Source: UBA7672 sp965279085 (lineage in GTDB: Bacteria; Pseudomonadota; Alphaproteobacteria; Caulobacterales; Hyphomonadaceae). Taken from it: 64,000 nucleotides of DNA. A program made the translations under genes and the position numbers. Of this stretch, positions 26,315 through 34,020 are shown piece by piece. Each line of letters opens with the position of its first letter. Position 1 is the first letter of the stretch. A model generated the notes under the pieces. The model searched no databases and was not told the DNA's origin. It saw nothing but the letters and a program-made list of their open reading frames with translations. The DNA lies in the NCBI GenBank assembly GCA_965279085.1, contig OZ257149.1, positions 4,030,001 through 4,094,000 on the forward strand, read 5' to 3'.

Positions 26315-27162
26315 GGGATTCCGCGCAGTCTTTTTCTGATACTGTCTTGGTGCTCTTGCTTGAGCTGATTCACACAACGAAGGCGCTCATAAATTCTGTC
26401 ATTTAGCCTTTTGCCCTCAGCGTCGTTGCGGTGTTTGTCCATCCATTCGTATTCGGCATCAGTAAGACGGCGTCCACAACGAGCTGTAAGGAACTCCTCT
26501 AGCCACGGGATGCCGTCGCCCAATTGTCTTGACTGGCCGAACACGGTGTAGAACTCCGATGCGTCCAATAAAATCAAATCATCCGATCTTGTCCGCACTA
26601 TCTTCTCAACGAACGCTTGAGGTGCGTCGTAGTCCGCTAAGGCGGTAAGAAACACGTCATTGCCGCGGCCAAATTCACGCTCCGCCGAGGTAGCATCCAA
26701 TTGCGCATTTATCTCCGGAGCGAGATGGACCCGATGGAAACCAAGGGCGGGACGACCATTCTTGTCGTCATGAACGCCATAAATGCGTGCCGCCCCAGCG
26801 ACGAAGATCAAAGCGCAAACGCTGTCGCAGCGGACCGGCTTTGGAAGCGTTTGCCAAGTTTGATGAACAAACTGACCTTCCGAAATTTCAGTCACCATCC
26901 AAGCATCTCGAATCAACTTGGCGATACTCAGGGCCTCCGAAAGACTGCCTCCAGGCGAATTCAGCGAGACCGAGACAGGTCCGCTGGTGCTCGCGAATGC
27001 TTCTCGAAACCTCTCAAAGTCTCCGCGTTCGATAACGCCCTCAATGTGAATCGTGTCGTGATCCAGCACCGTAATTGTGGCGCTATTCGCCATTGGGGCG
27101 TGCAGGGCAAACATGGTTGCCATGACGGTCGCCCGCGCGAGTGAATGGAAAGAAGACCTCAC
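26311..27162 (-). CDS. ClpP-like (COG3904-type) exported protein, low GC
   Basis: A 283-residue protein with a signal peptide (about 1-27, ending MANSA) and a ClpP/crotonase-like core: GPVSVSLNSPGGSLSEALSI near 61-80 and CDSVCALIFVAGA near 112-124, where Ser114 sits at the position of the catalytic Ser in related predicted periplasmic Clp-like proteins. A GTG start at 27162 overlaps the acyl-CoA dehydrogenase TGA by 4 nt; the frame could begin at GTG 27198. Base composition falls to about 45-55% GC over much of the gene, against roughly 65% around it, and codon use is plainer, so it looks acquired and then fitted tightly between the two acyl-CoA genes. The substrate is unknown. Confidence 0.75.
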   Translation of the reverse strand: MRSSFHSLARATVMATMFALHAPMANSATITVLDHDTIHIEGVIERGDFERFREAFASTSGPVSVSLNSPGGSLSEALSIAKLIRDAWMVTEISEGQFVHQTWQTLPKPVRCDSVCALIFVAGAARIYGVHDDKNGRPALGFHRVHLAPEINAQLDATSAEREFGRGNDVFLTALADYDAPQAFVEKIVRTRSDDLILLDASEFYTVFGQSRQLGDGIPWLEEFLTARCGRRLTDAEYEWMDKHRNDAEGKRLNDRIYERLRCVNQLKQEHQDSIRKRLRGIP

Positions 27163-28325
27163 CTTTTCAACCCCAACAAATTCCTCGCCACCACCCACTT
27201 ATGCACCTCGGTTGGGCCGTCGTAGATGCGCATCGTGCGCATCTGCGCCTGCATGAGCGCCAGCGGCAGTTCCTTGGTCATGCCCATGGCGCCGTACATC
27301 TGCATGGCATGGTCGAGCACTTCGTAGGCCATCTCAGTCGCGTAGGCCTTCACGGCGGAAATCTCGGTGCGCACGTCCGCTTGTCTGTCGAGCTTCCACG
27401 CCGTCTCGTACGTCATCAGCGTCGCCGCCTTGATCTTTGTGTACGCATCCGCGATCCACCACTGGATCGCTTGCCGGTTGGCCAGCGGCTCGCCGAACAC
27501 CACGCGCTGCGGCGCATAGTCCAGCATCATGTCCAGCGCGCGCTGCGCCATGCCGATGGACCAGCTCGCCATCTGCAGCCGCCGCGTGGAGAGCCGCACC
27601 TGCATCGGCGCGAAACCCTGTCCCTCCGTGCCAAGCAGGTTCGCCGCCGGCACGCGGCAGTTCTCCAGCGCGACCTCATAGGTGAACTGCCCGCCGATCA
27701 TCGGAATGCGGCGCAGCACGTTGAACCCCGGCGTGCCCTTGTCGACGAGGAAGGCGCTGATGCCGCCGCGCGCGCCCTTCTGCTTGTCGGTGACGGCCAT
27801 CAGGATGGTGAAGTCCGCTTCCTGCGCGCGGCTGATCCAGATCTTGCGGCCGTTGATCACCCACTCGTCGCCCTCGCGCACCGCGCGCGTGATCATCGCG
27901 GCGGGGTCCGCCCCCGCGCCCGGCTCCGAAATGCCGATGGCCGAGACCGTTCCCTTCTGCACATAGGGCGCGAGATAACGCTCGCGCTGGTCCTCGTTCA
28001 CCGTGGCCATCAGCATGCGCAGGTTCGGCGAGTCCGGAGGCAGGTGATAGGGAACGCACGTCTTCCCCATCTCGATGTTGACGCCGATCATCGCGACCGC
28101 CGGCAGGTCCGCTCCGCCGACATCCTCCGGCGCATCCAGCCCCCACAGCCCCATGTCCCGCGAGCGCGCATCGATCCGGTCGCGCTCCTCATGTGAGAGA
28201 TACGCGCCATGCCCCTGCGCATCGCGCTCGAGCACTTTCGCTTCAAGCGGGATCAGCATCTCGCGCACAAACCGCGCGACAAGATCCTGCAACAGCCGGT
28301 GATCTTCCTCGAGCTCGAAGTTCAT
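27159..28325 (-). CDS. Acyl-CoA dehydrogenase
   Basis: A 388-residue FAD flavoprotein that oxidises acyl-CoA to enoyl-CoA. The start at 28325 (MNFELEEDHR) follows GGGAGA; the frame runs upstream into a palindromic element but that part is not gene-like. ISEPGAGADPAAM is the flavin-contact stretch, KIWISRAQEADFTILMAVT follows it, and QMYGAMGMTKELPLA near the C-terminus is typical. A catalytic base is not assigned; residues fit the family that acts on unusual acyl chains. It is first in the run with the ClpP-like protein and an enoyl-CoA hydratase. Confidence 0.92.
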   Translation of the reverse strand: MNFELEEDHRLLQDLVARFVREMLIPLEAKVLERDAQGHGAYLSHEERDRIDARSRDMGLWGLDAPEDVGGADLPAVAMIGVNIEMGKTCVPYHLPPDSPNLRMLMATVNEDQRERYLAPYVQKGTVSAIGISEPGAGADPAAMITRAVREGDEWVINGRKIWISRAQEADFTILMAVTDKQKGARGGISAFLVDKGTPGFNVLRRIPMIGGQFTYEVALENCRVPAANLLGTEGQGFAPMQVRLSTRRLQMASWSIGMAQRALDMMLDYAPQRVVFGEPLANRQAIQWWIADAYTKIKAATLMTYETAWKLDRQADVRTEISAVKAYATEMAYEVLDHAMQMYGAMGMTKELPLALMQAQMRTMRIYDGPTEVHKWVVARNLLGLKR

Positions 28326-28393
28326 CGCCCATCTCCCGCCGGTCTTGCGCCGCTGGGGGAGATTGGACTTCTGCTGGAGCGAAGGGAAGCCAT

Positions 28394-28523
28394 CTTCCCC
28401 CGCCTGCGGGGGAAGTACGGCGAAGCCGGGATGGGGGAGTCCGTACGGGGACTCTACCGACAAATCCCGTCGCAGCGTCCCCCATCCGGCGCTTCGCGCC
28501 ACCTTCCCCGTGAACGGGGAAGG
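28394..28523. repeat. Palindromic interspersed element
   Basis: A 130-bp element made of nested inverted repeats: CTTCCCCCGC/GCGGGGGAAG (28394-28403 and 28406-28415), GGGATGGGGGA (28428-28438) against TCCCCCATCC (28478-28487), and CCTTCCCCG/CGGGGAAGG (28502-28510 and 28515-28523). It fills the gap between the acyl-CoA dehydrogenase start and the amidohydrolase stop. A similarly built element lies inside uvrC at 32177-32334. It probably folds in RNA and could end the amidohydrolase transcript. Confidence 0.75.
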
Positions 28524-28529
28524 ACGGGA

Positions 28530-29564
28530 CTACAACCCCAACCGATAGAACCTGTTCGCCGTCCCGAAGAACAGCTCGTGCTTCTCGTCCTTGCTGACGC
28601 CTTTGGCGGTCAGCTTCAGCGCGTTCCAAAGCGTCGGGTAGTCGCAGCTGACTTCATCGACGGGGAAGTTGCTCTCGAACATGGCGCGCTTCGGGCCGAA
28701 CGCCTCGATGCAGACTTCAATGTACGGGCTCCATTCTTTCGCGATCTGCTCGGAGGGCGCGCGCTTGTCCGACAGCATTGATGGGAAATTGCAGAACGGC
28801 ATGGCGAGCCCGCCCAGCTTCACATGCACATTCTCGCATTTCGCCAGCGTGCGGATGCTCTGGCGCCACACGCCAAACCGTTCCGGCAGCTTGCCCGCAT
28901 AGCTCGCGAGCCCAAGCGGCGTGCCGACATGATCCAGCACGATTGGCGTGCCGGGAAACTGCCGCGCCAGATCGATCACTTCCGGCAGCTGCGGCTCCAG
29001 CAGCCAGGCGTCGAATGACAACTCGCGCTTGCCCAGCTCCGCGAAGCCCTCGCGGAACTTCTTCTCCATCATCACGCCGGCCGGATTGCGGTTCAGCGGC
29101 CCCAGCACGCCCTGATCCGCATCGTACGACGTCGACCGCCTGATGCCTTTGAACCTCGCGCCGCCCGCCTGCATGTGCGCGTCCAGCACGCGGCCCACAT
29201 CGGCGCCGGCCAGCAGCTCCGCCGCGCTCACGATCCCCGCGCAAGCCAGCGTCTTGCCATACATCCCGCTCGCCGCCATGGCCGCGACGCCGTTTACGAA
29301 CTCCGTCTCGCCCACGCACTTCATCTCGGCGGGCCCATCGGCGCGATACATCGAGCGGCATTCCAGGAACACCGTCGCAGCGATGTTGTGGCCCGTGCCG
29401 GTATCCTCAAGCAGCTGGTCGAGCAGGTAGTGCCCCTTGCGATAGCTGATATGTTCGAACGGATGCTGGGGCGGCGGGATCAGATGCATCACCGGCCGTC
29501 TGTCCCACAGATGGTGGTGCGGATCGATGATCGGCAGGTCCGGCTCGATGATGGCTTCAGGCAT
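28530..29564 (-). CDS. Amidohydrolase family protein (COG3618 type)
   Basis: A 344-residue TIM-barrel hydrolase of the amidohydrolase-2 superfamily, related to 2-pyrone-4,6-dicarboxylate lactonases and aminocarboxymuconate-semialdehyde-type enzymes. The start at 29564 is preceded by GGGGAGAG. IIDPHHHLWD at about 12-21 gives the metal-binding His residues, LDHVGTPLG carries another, and FESNFPVDE near the C-terminus supplies the catalytic Asp region. It may hydrolyse a lactone or decarboxylate an aromatic acid; the substrate is unknown. It ends at the palindromic element. Confidence 0.87.
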   Translation of the reverse strand: MPEAIIEPDLPIIDPHHHLWDRRPVMHLIPPPQHPFEHISYRKGHYLLDQLLEDTGTGHNIAATVFLECRSMYRADGPAEMKCVGETEFVNGVAAMAASGMYGKTLACAGIVSAAELLAGADVGRVLDAHMQAGGARFKGIRRSTSYDADQGVLGPLNRNPAGVMMEKKFREGFAELGKRELSFDAWLLEPQLPEVIDLARQFPGTPIVLDHVGTPLGLASYAGKLPERFGVWRQSIRTLAKCENVHVKLGGLAMPFCNFPSMLSDKRAPSEQIAKEWSPYIEVCIEAFGPKRAMFESNFPVDEVSCDYPTLWNALKLTAKGVSKDEKHELFFGTANRFYRLGL

Positions 29565-29626
29565 GGATGTCGTTTCTCTCCCCGTGTCGGGGGCGACCAT
29601 CCGTCAAATCCGATGGAAGGAAAAGC

Positions 29627-30241
29627 CTAGTTCAGGCCCTGGCGCTCGCGATACCAGGCGACGAACTCCTTCGCCCGCGCACTGGCTTCCGCCTCGACCT
29701 CGCCCCAGCTGAACGCATAGCGCGCCGCAAAGCCGCTGAGGCCCCATTCCTTGTACTGCTGGATGTGGTGCATCTCGTGCGCCCACAGGCCAAGCGAGCC
29801 GAGATAGCTTTCGTCCTTGAACACGATCGTGTCGATCAGCGTCACCGCCGCCGCATTCCCGTTGCGGATTGCAAAGCCCGCGACGCCCGCCCGGCTCACA
29901 TCGCCGATCGTATAGCGCACGTTCTCCAGTAGCTCCGGAGGATAGAAGGGGATCAGCCCCTTCTTCACTTCCTCGGGGATCGGCTTTGAATTCGCCCGCA
30001 CCGTGTCGCGCGACCGCTGCAGCGCCGAAGCAAGCGTCTCCGAAACGACATTGGCGCCGTACTGCGCCTGATAGCTCATGAAGCCGCGCGTGAAATCGAC
30101 CAACATGCTGTAGCCGCCATTGCCTTCGGCAGGGGGGCGGCTGACGTAGTTGGCGCCGGCCGTGTTGGCCCCGGTCTGCGCGCCGGCTGTGGGGCCGAGC
30201 GCGAGCACCGCTGCGAGGGCAAGAAGAACAGGGCGGCGCAT
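29627..30241 (-). CDS. Secreted HEMHH (DUF4157-like) putative metalloprotein
   Basis: A 204-residue exported protein. The signal peptide covers about 1-21 (GAQ before TGANTAG). HEMHH at 155-159, with IQQY after it and acidic residues Glu181 and Glu183 downstream, resembles the zinc site of DUF4157-type peptidases (HExxH plus a distal Glu). The start at 30241 follows GGGGA. It is divergent from the TIR-bL12 gene across 197 bases. Peptidase activity is an inference from the motif; the substrate is unknown. Confidence 0.68.
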   Translation of the reverse strand: MRRPVLLALAAVLALGPTAGAQTGANTAGANYVSRPPAEGNGGYSMLVDFTRGFMSYQAQYGANVVSETLASALQRSRDTVRANSKPIPEEVKKGLIPFYPPELLENVRYTIGDVSRAGVAGFAIRNGNAAAVTLIDTIVFKDESYLGSLGLWAHEMHHIQQYKEWGLSGFAARYAFSWGEVEAEASARAKEFVAWYRERQGLN

Positions 30242-30400
30242 TAAATCCCCGACTCGATACGGCACAGAGCTGACCCGTAAGCCATGACGGATCGCCGATG
30301 AATTGGCCCTGAATGTGGCAGGGCGGGAATGTGGCGCAAGAGCGTGCAACAGTGGCGGAACCCTTTGTCTAGAAGGCCGGAGCGGCGGCTGACACGGCGC

Positions 30401-30420
30401 GCGACGCCCGCTAGCGTCGC
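30401..30420. promoter_or_regulatory. Leader stem just before the TIR-bL12 start
   Basis: GCGACGC (30401-30407) pairs perfectly with GCGTCGC (30414-30420) across a 6-nt loop, 19 bases before the GTG and 8 bases before the GGAG ribosome site. In RNA it would stand next to the ribosome site; in DNA it could be an operator. Confidence 0.45.
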
Positions 30421-30438
30421 TGCATCGCGGAGACGCTT

Positions 30439-31128
30439 GTGGCGCACCTGTTCATTTCGCACTCGACCCGCGACGGCGGCCCCATCGCCCAGCAGCTTGC
30501 CGCTGCGCTGGAAGGCGCGGGCCACCGCTGCTGGATCGCCCCGCGCGACGTGAAGCCGGGCGTGCCCTATCCGGGCCAGATCGTTACCGGCATCGAGAAT
30601 TCCGGCGGCCTTGTCCTGATCGTGACGCCGGGCGCGAACGACAGCCCCGATGTGCTGCAGGAAATCCAGCTCGCCTCAACCGCGCGCAAGACGATCGCAC
30701 CTGTCATCGTTTCGGGCTGCGCGCCGGGGCCGGACCTGCGCTACTATCTCGGCGTCCGCCATCAGATCCCGTGGAGCGATGCGCGGGCCACGACCGCCGA
30801 GCTCATGCGCTCCTTCCCGCCATCTGGCCCCGCCCCGGCAGGAAATCCGCTGGCCCGCCAGTTCGCCGAAACCCTCTCCAACCTTTCGGCCGACCAGGGC
30901 GAAGTCTTCGACGTGTTCATGCTCATGCCCGGCGAGCACAAGATCAACGTCATCAAGACCGTCCGCGAATACACCGGCTGGGGCCTCGCCGAGACAAAGA
31001 CAATCGTCGAAGGCTTCCCGCCCGTCCGCGTCGGCATGTCCATGCCGAAGGCCCGTGCCGAACAAATGGTCCGCGACCTCAAATCCGTAGGCGCGACGAT
31101 GATGCCGCTGGCGCCTCACAAGGCTTAG
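30439..31128 (+). CDS. TIR domain fused to a ribosomal bL12 C-terminal domain
   Basis: A 229-residue two-domain protein. Residues 1-125 form a bacterial TIR domain: LFISHSTRDGG opens it, CWIAPRDVKPGVPYPG is the BB-loop region, and Glu75 in VLQEIQLAS occupies the place of the catalytic Glu of TIR NADases. After a Pro/Ala-rich linker, residues about 155-223 match the bL12 (L7/L12) C-terminal domain. Against E. coli, K65, I69, K70, R73, L80, E82 and K84, the contact surface for translational GTPases, align with Lys168, Ile172, Lys173, Arg176, Leu183, Glu185 and Lys187; K81 is Ala184. Start is the GTG at 30439 after GGAG. GC is like its neighbours. NAD cleavage triggered by contact with the translation machinery is my inference; I know of no experimental account. 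Confidence 0.85.
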   Translation: MAHLFISHSTRDGGPIAQQLAAALEGAGHRCWIAPRDVKPGVPYPGQIVTGIENSGGLVLIVTPGANDSPDVLQEIQLASTARKTIAPVIVSGCAPGPDLRYYLGVRHQIPWSDARATTAELMRSFPPSGPAPAGNPLARQFAETLSNLSADQGEVFDVFMLMPGEHKINVIKTVREYTGWGLAETKTIVEGFPPVRVGMSMPKARAEQMVRDLKSVGATMMPLAPHKA

Positions 31129-31673
31129 CGCGCCGCCCACGCCAGCGCACGCTGCAGGCAAGCGCGTATCCAGTCGGACTTGTGATCGTTGTAAGCCATC
31201 GAATCCGCGGGATTAGATGCCGCCGATTCGCGCTTGATCGCCTCATACGCCAGCGCCTCGTCGCGATGCGCGCGGAGATAATCGCGGAAGGCGACCTGCC
31301 GGGCGATGTTGTCGTTGCCTGTCGCGTAGAAATGGACGTGGAACAGGCGCTTCCCGTCACGTTCGAGTACGCAGTAACGGCGACCTTCGATGCCGAACTC
31401 ACCGCGCCAGAGATAACCGAGCGCTTCGATGTCCGCGCGACGCCCATCCAGTTCGTCGAGATCGCGTACGACAGGCATCAGGTCGATTGTCGGCTTGGCG
31501 GCGATGCCAGGAATGGCAGTCGAGCCAATGTGCTCGATGCGCATGAAGATATCGCCCGCCGCCTCCGCGATCCGCGCGCTCTCCGCTAACGCCATGCCCG
31601 CCCACGCCGGATTGTGCGGCTCGAGCGAGACGCGCGTTGCGTCTGCTCGCCGTGCTTCGCGCTCATCCGCCAT
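31125..31673 (-). CDS. GrpB family protein (UPF0157)
   Basis: A 182-residue member of the GrpB/UPF0157 family, related in fold to nucleotidyltransferases. EPHNPAWAGM begins it and IEHIGSTAIPGIAAKPTIDL is the hallmark. Some family members sit beside dephospho-CoA kinase, but no function is settled here. Its ATG lies inside the 3' end of uvrC (11-nt overlap), so it is probably cotranslated with uvrC. Its stop shares TTAG at 31125-31128 with the convergent TIR-bL12 gene. Confidence 0.9.
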   Translation of the reverse strand: MADEREARRADATRVSLEPHNPAWAGMALAESARIAEAAGDIFMRIEHIGSTAIPGIAAKPTIDLMPVVRDLDELDGRRADIEALGYLWRGEFGIEGRRYCVLERDGKRLFHVHFYATGNDNIARQVAFRDYLRAHRDEALAYEAIKRESAASNPADSMAYNDHKSDWIRACLQRALAWAAR

Positions 31674-33912
31674 GGAAGAAATCGTGGATGCGTCGCGCCA
31701 GCGCCTCGTTTACGCCCTCGACGCTTTGCAGGTCTTCCACCGTCGCGCGGCTCACACCTTTTGCCGAGCCGAACTTGTGCAGCAATGCCTTCTTCCGCCG
31801 CTGGCCCACGCCAGTGATCTCATCCAGCGGGTTCTGCCCCGTCAGCGCGGCGGAGCGTTTCGCGCGGTGCGCGCCAATGGCCCAGCGGTGAGCCTCGTCG
31901 CGCAGGCGTTGCAGGTAATACAGGGCAGGGTCGTTCGGCGGCAGCTGGAACGGCGCGCGGTTCGGCCGGAAGAACTGCTCCCGCCCCGCATTCCGATCCG
32001 GCCCCTTCGCGATGGCGACAAGGTTCAGCACGCCCGGCGCAAAGCCGACGGCGTCGATCGCTTCACGCGCCGCAGAGAGCTGACCCATACCACCATCGAT
32101 CAACACAAGATCAGGCCACGCATCCGGTCGTCGACCGCGAGAAACCACGTCAGCGGTCAGGATCAGCTCAGGCTTCTTGCCTCCCTCGGTCCGGAGGACT
32201 GGGGGAGGTGGATCGCTCGCACTTGCGAGCGAGACGGAGGGGGTTTCAAGACCGGGGTCATGTGGTGAGACCCCCTCCGTCGTCTGTCCCTGCGGGCCAG
32301 CCGCCACCTCCCCCGGCTTTGCCGGTGGAGGCAAGGCGTCCGCAAGAGGAACATTCAATTCCTCCCACTCCTTCTTCAGCCGCCCGAACCTGCGCCGCAT
32401 CACTTCGCGCATCATGCCGTAGTCGTCGCCCGGTTCGAGTTCCTCGTCCTTGATGTTGAACTTGCGATAGCTGTTCTTCTCGAAGCCCTCAGGCCCGGCC
32501 ACCACCATGCCGCCCACCATGTTCGTGCCCATGATGTGCGAGTTGTCGTAGACCTCGATCCTCTTCGGCGGCTCAGGCATGTCGAACACCTTCTGCACCG
32601 CCGCGAAGATCTTCGCCTGGCTCTGCGTCTCCGCCAGCTTCCGGCCCAGCGCCTCGCGCGCATTCAACTGCGCCTGCTCCACGATGCGGAGCTTCTCGCC
32701 ACGCTGCGGCGTCCTTATCTCCACCTTGTGCTCGGCCTTCATCTCGAGCGCGTCAGTCATCAGCTCGACTTCCTCGATGTCGTGGCTGAGCAGAATCATC
32801 TTCGGCACGGGCTTGTCGTCATAGAACTGCGCAAGGAACGCGGTGAGAATCTGTTCGGGCGTGTCATCGCGATCGTGCTTGGGATACCAGACCGTGGCCC
32901 CCCAGTTCTGCCCCGCGCGGAAGAAGAAGGCCTGCACGGCGGAAGCCCCCGCCTCGCAATGGATGGCGAACACGTCCGCCTCCACCAGTCCTTCCGGGTT
33001 TACGCTCTGCGACTGGCGCACAGCCGCCAGCGCGCGGATGCGATCGCGCAGGCTCGCCGCCCGCTCATAGTCCATGTTCTGCGCCGCGCGCTCCATCTGC
33101 GCCGCCAGCTGTTCCTGCAGCGTCTCCGCATCGCCATTCAGGAAGCGCTCCGCCTCGCGCACCAGATCGCGATATTCATCCAGCGGAATGATCCCCACGC
33201 ACGGCGCCGAACACCGCCCCATCTGGTGCAGCATGCAGGGCCGCGATCGCGTCGCGTAGATGTTGTCCGTGCAGGTGCGCAGCAGGAAAACCTTCTGCAG
33301 CGTGTCGATCGTCGCATCGACGGCCCCCGCCGAAGCGAACGGGCCGAAATACTGTCCCTTGATCCGCTTTGCCCCGCGGTGCTTCAGCGCCTGCGGCGCC
33401 TCATGGTCCTCGCGGATCAGAATGTGCGGAAAGCTCTTGTCGTCGCGCAGGATGATGTTGAAGCGCGGCTTCAGCTTCTTGATCAGGTTCGCTTCGAGAA
33501 GCAGCGCTTCGGTTTCACTTGCGGTGACAACAAATTCCATCGACCGCGTCAGCGAGATCATCCGCGCGATACGCTGCGTCTGCCCGCCGATCTTGGCGTA
33601 GCTGCCAACGCGCGCCTTCAGGTTGCGCGCCTTGCCGACATAGAGCAGCTCGCCCGCCTCGCCGAACATGCGATAGACGCCCGGTTTGCCGGGCAGGCGG
33701 CTCACCTGGTCGCGGATCACGTCCGGGCCAGAAACCCGCTTCTTCTTCGTCCCGTCCGCCTCAAGCACATCGACGCCGGAGGATATCTCCTCGGCTTCCA
33801 TCTCGATCTCTTCCGGAAGCTCGTCCTCGGCCTCGACTTGGAGGTCTTCAGCGGGGTCTTCGGGAAGATCCTTGGGCCCGTTGTCGGGTTCTGGGGGATC
33901 GGTCGATTCCAT
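31663..33912 (-). CDS. uvrC: Excinuclease ABC subunit C, with inserted palindromic element
   Basis: UvrC makes both incisions in nucleotide excision repair. At 749 residues it is about 110-130 longer than usual. The N-terminal 65 residues are a very acidic tail before PGVYRMFGEAGELLYVGKA, the GIY-YIG nuclease. The UVR motif (QMERAAQNMDYERAASLRDR), the RNase H-like domain with YDNSHIMGTNMVGG, and C-terminal helix-hairpin-helix motifs (ITGVGQRRKKALLHKFG) are intact. About 50 residues rich in Pro, Ser, Gly and Thr between the REVMRRRFGRL helix and PDLVLIDGGMGQLS are encoded by a palindromic DNA element (32177-32334) that keeps the frame. The start is uncertain; an ATG at residue 38 is possible. 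Confidence 0.95.
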   Translation of the reverse strand: MESTDPPEPDNGPKDLPEDPAEDLQVEAEDELPEEIEMEAEEISSGVDVLEADGTKKKRVSGPDVIRDQVSRLPGKPGVYRMFGEAGELLYVGKARNLKARVGSYAKIGGQTQRIARMISLTRSMEFVVTASETEALLLEANLIKKLKPRFNIILRDDKSFPHILIREDHEAPQALKHRGAKRIKGQYFGPFASAGAVDATIDTLQKVFLLRTCTDNIYATRSRPCMLHQMGRCSAPCVGIIPLDEYRDLVREAERFLNGDAETLQEQLAAQMERAAQNMDYERAASLRDRIRALAAVRQSQSVNPEGLVEADVFAIHCEAGASAVQAFFFRAGQNWGATVWYPKHDRDDTPEQILTAFLAQFYDDKPVPKMILLSHDIEEVELMTDALEMKAEHKVEIRTPQRGEKLRIVEQAQLNAREALGRKLAETQSQAKIFAAVQKVFDMPEPPKRIEVYDNSHIMGTNMVGGMVVAGPEGFEKNSYRKFNIKDEELEPGDDYGMMREVMRRRFGRLKKEWEELNVPLADALPPPAKPGEVAAGPQGQTTEGVSPHDPGLETPSVSLASASDPPPPVLRTEGGKKPELILTADVVSRGRRPDAWPDLVLIDGGMGQLSAAREAIDAVGFAPGVLNLVAIAKGPDRNAGREQFFRPNRAPFQLPPNDPALYYLQRLRDEAHRWAIGAHRAKRSAALTGQNPLDEITGVGQRRKKALLHKFGSAKGVSRATVEDLQSVEGVNEALARRIHDFFHGG
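32177..32334. repeat. Palindromic element inserted in frame in uvrC
   Basis: A 158-bp element of nested inverted repeats: ends TTGCCTCC (32177-32184) / GGAGGCAA (32327-32334), GGGGGAGGTGG (32201-32211) / CCACCTCCCCC (32304-32314), TCGCTCGCA / TGCGAGCGA (32213-32221 and 32224-32232) and a perfect GACGGAGGGGGT (32233-32244) / ACCCCCTCCGTC (32270-32281). It reads through without a stop in the uvrC frame. Design and composition resemble the intergenic element at 28394-28523. Confidence 0.88.
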
Positions 33913-34020
33913 GAGGCATAGGTAGGCTACCCCGGCTCCGGGTTCAAACGTCCGTGCAACCCGATTGCGGCAGGCTATGCCCCATGCTCTGTCAGCAGTG
34001 AGACGTCAGGGGAGACTCCC

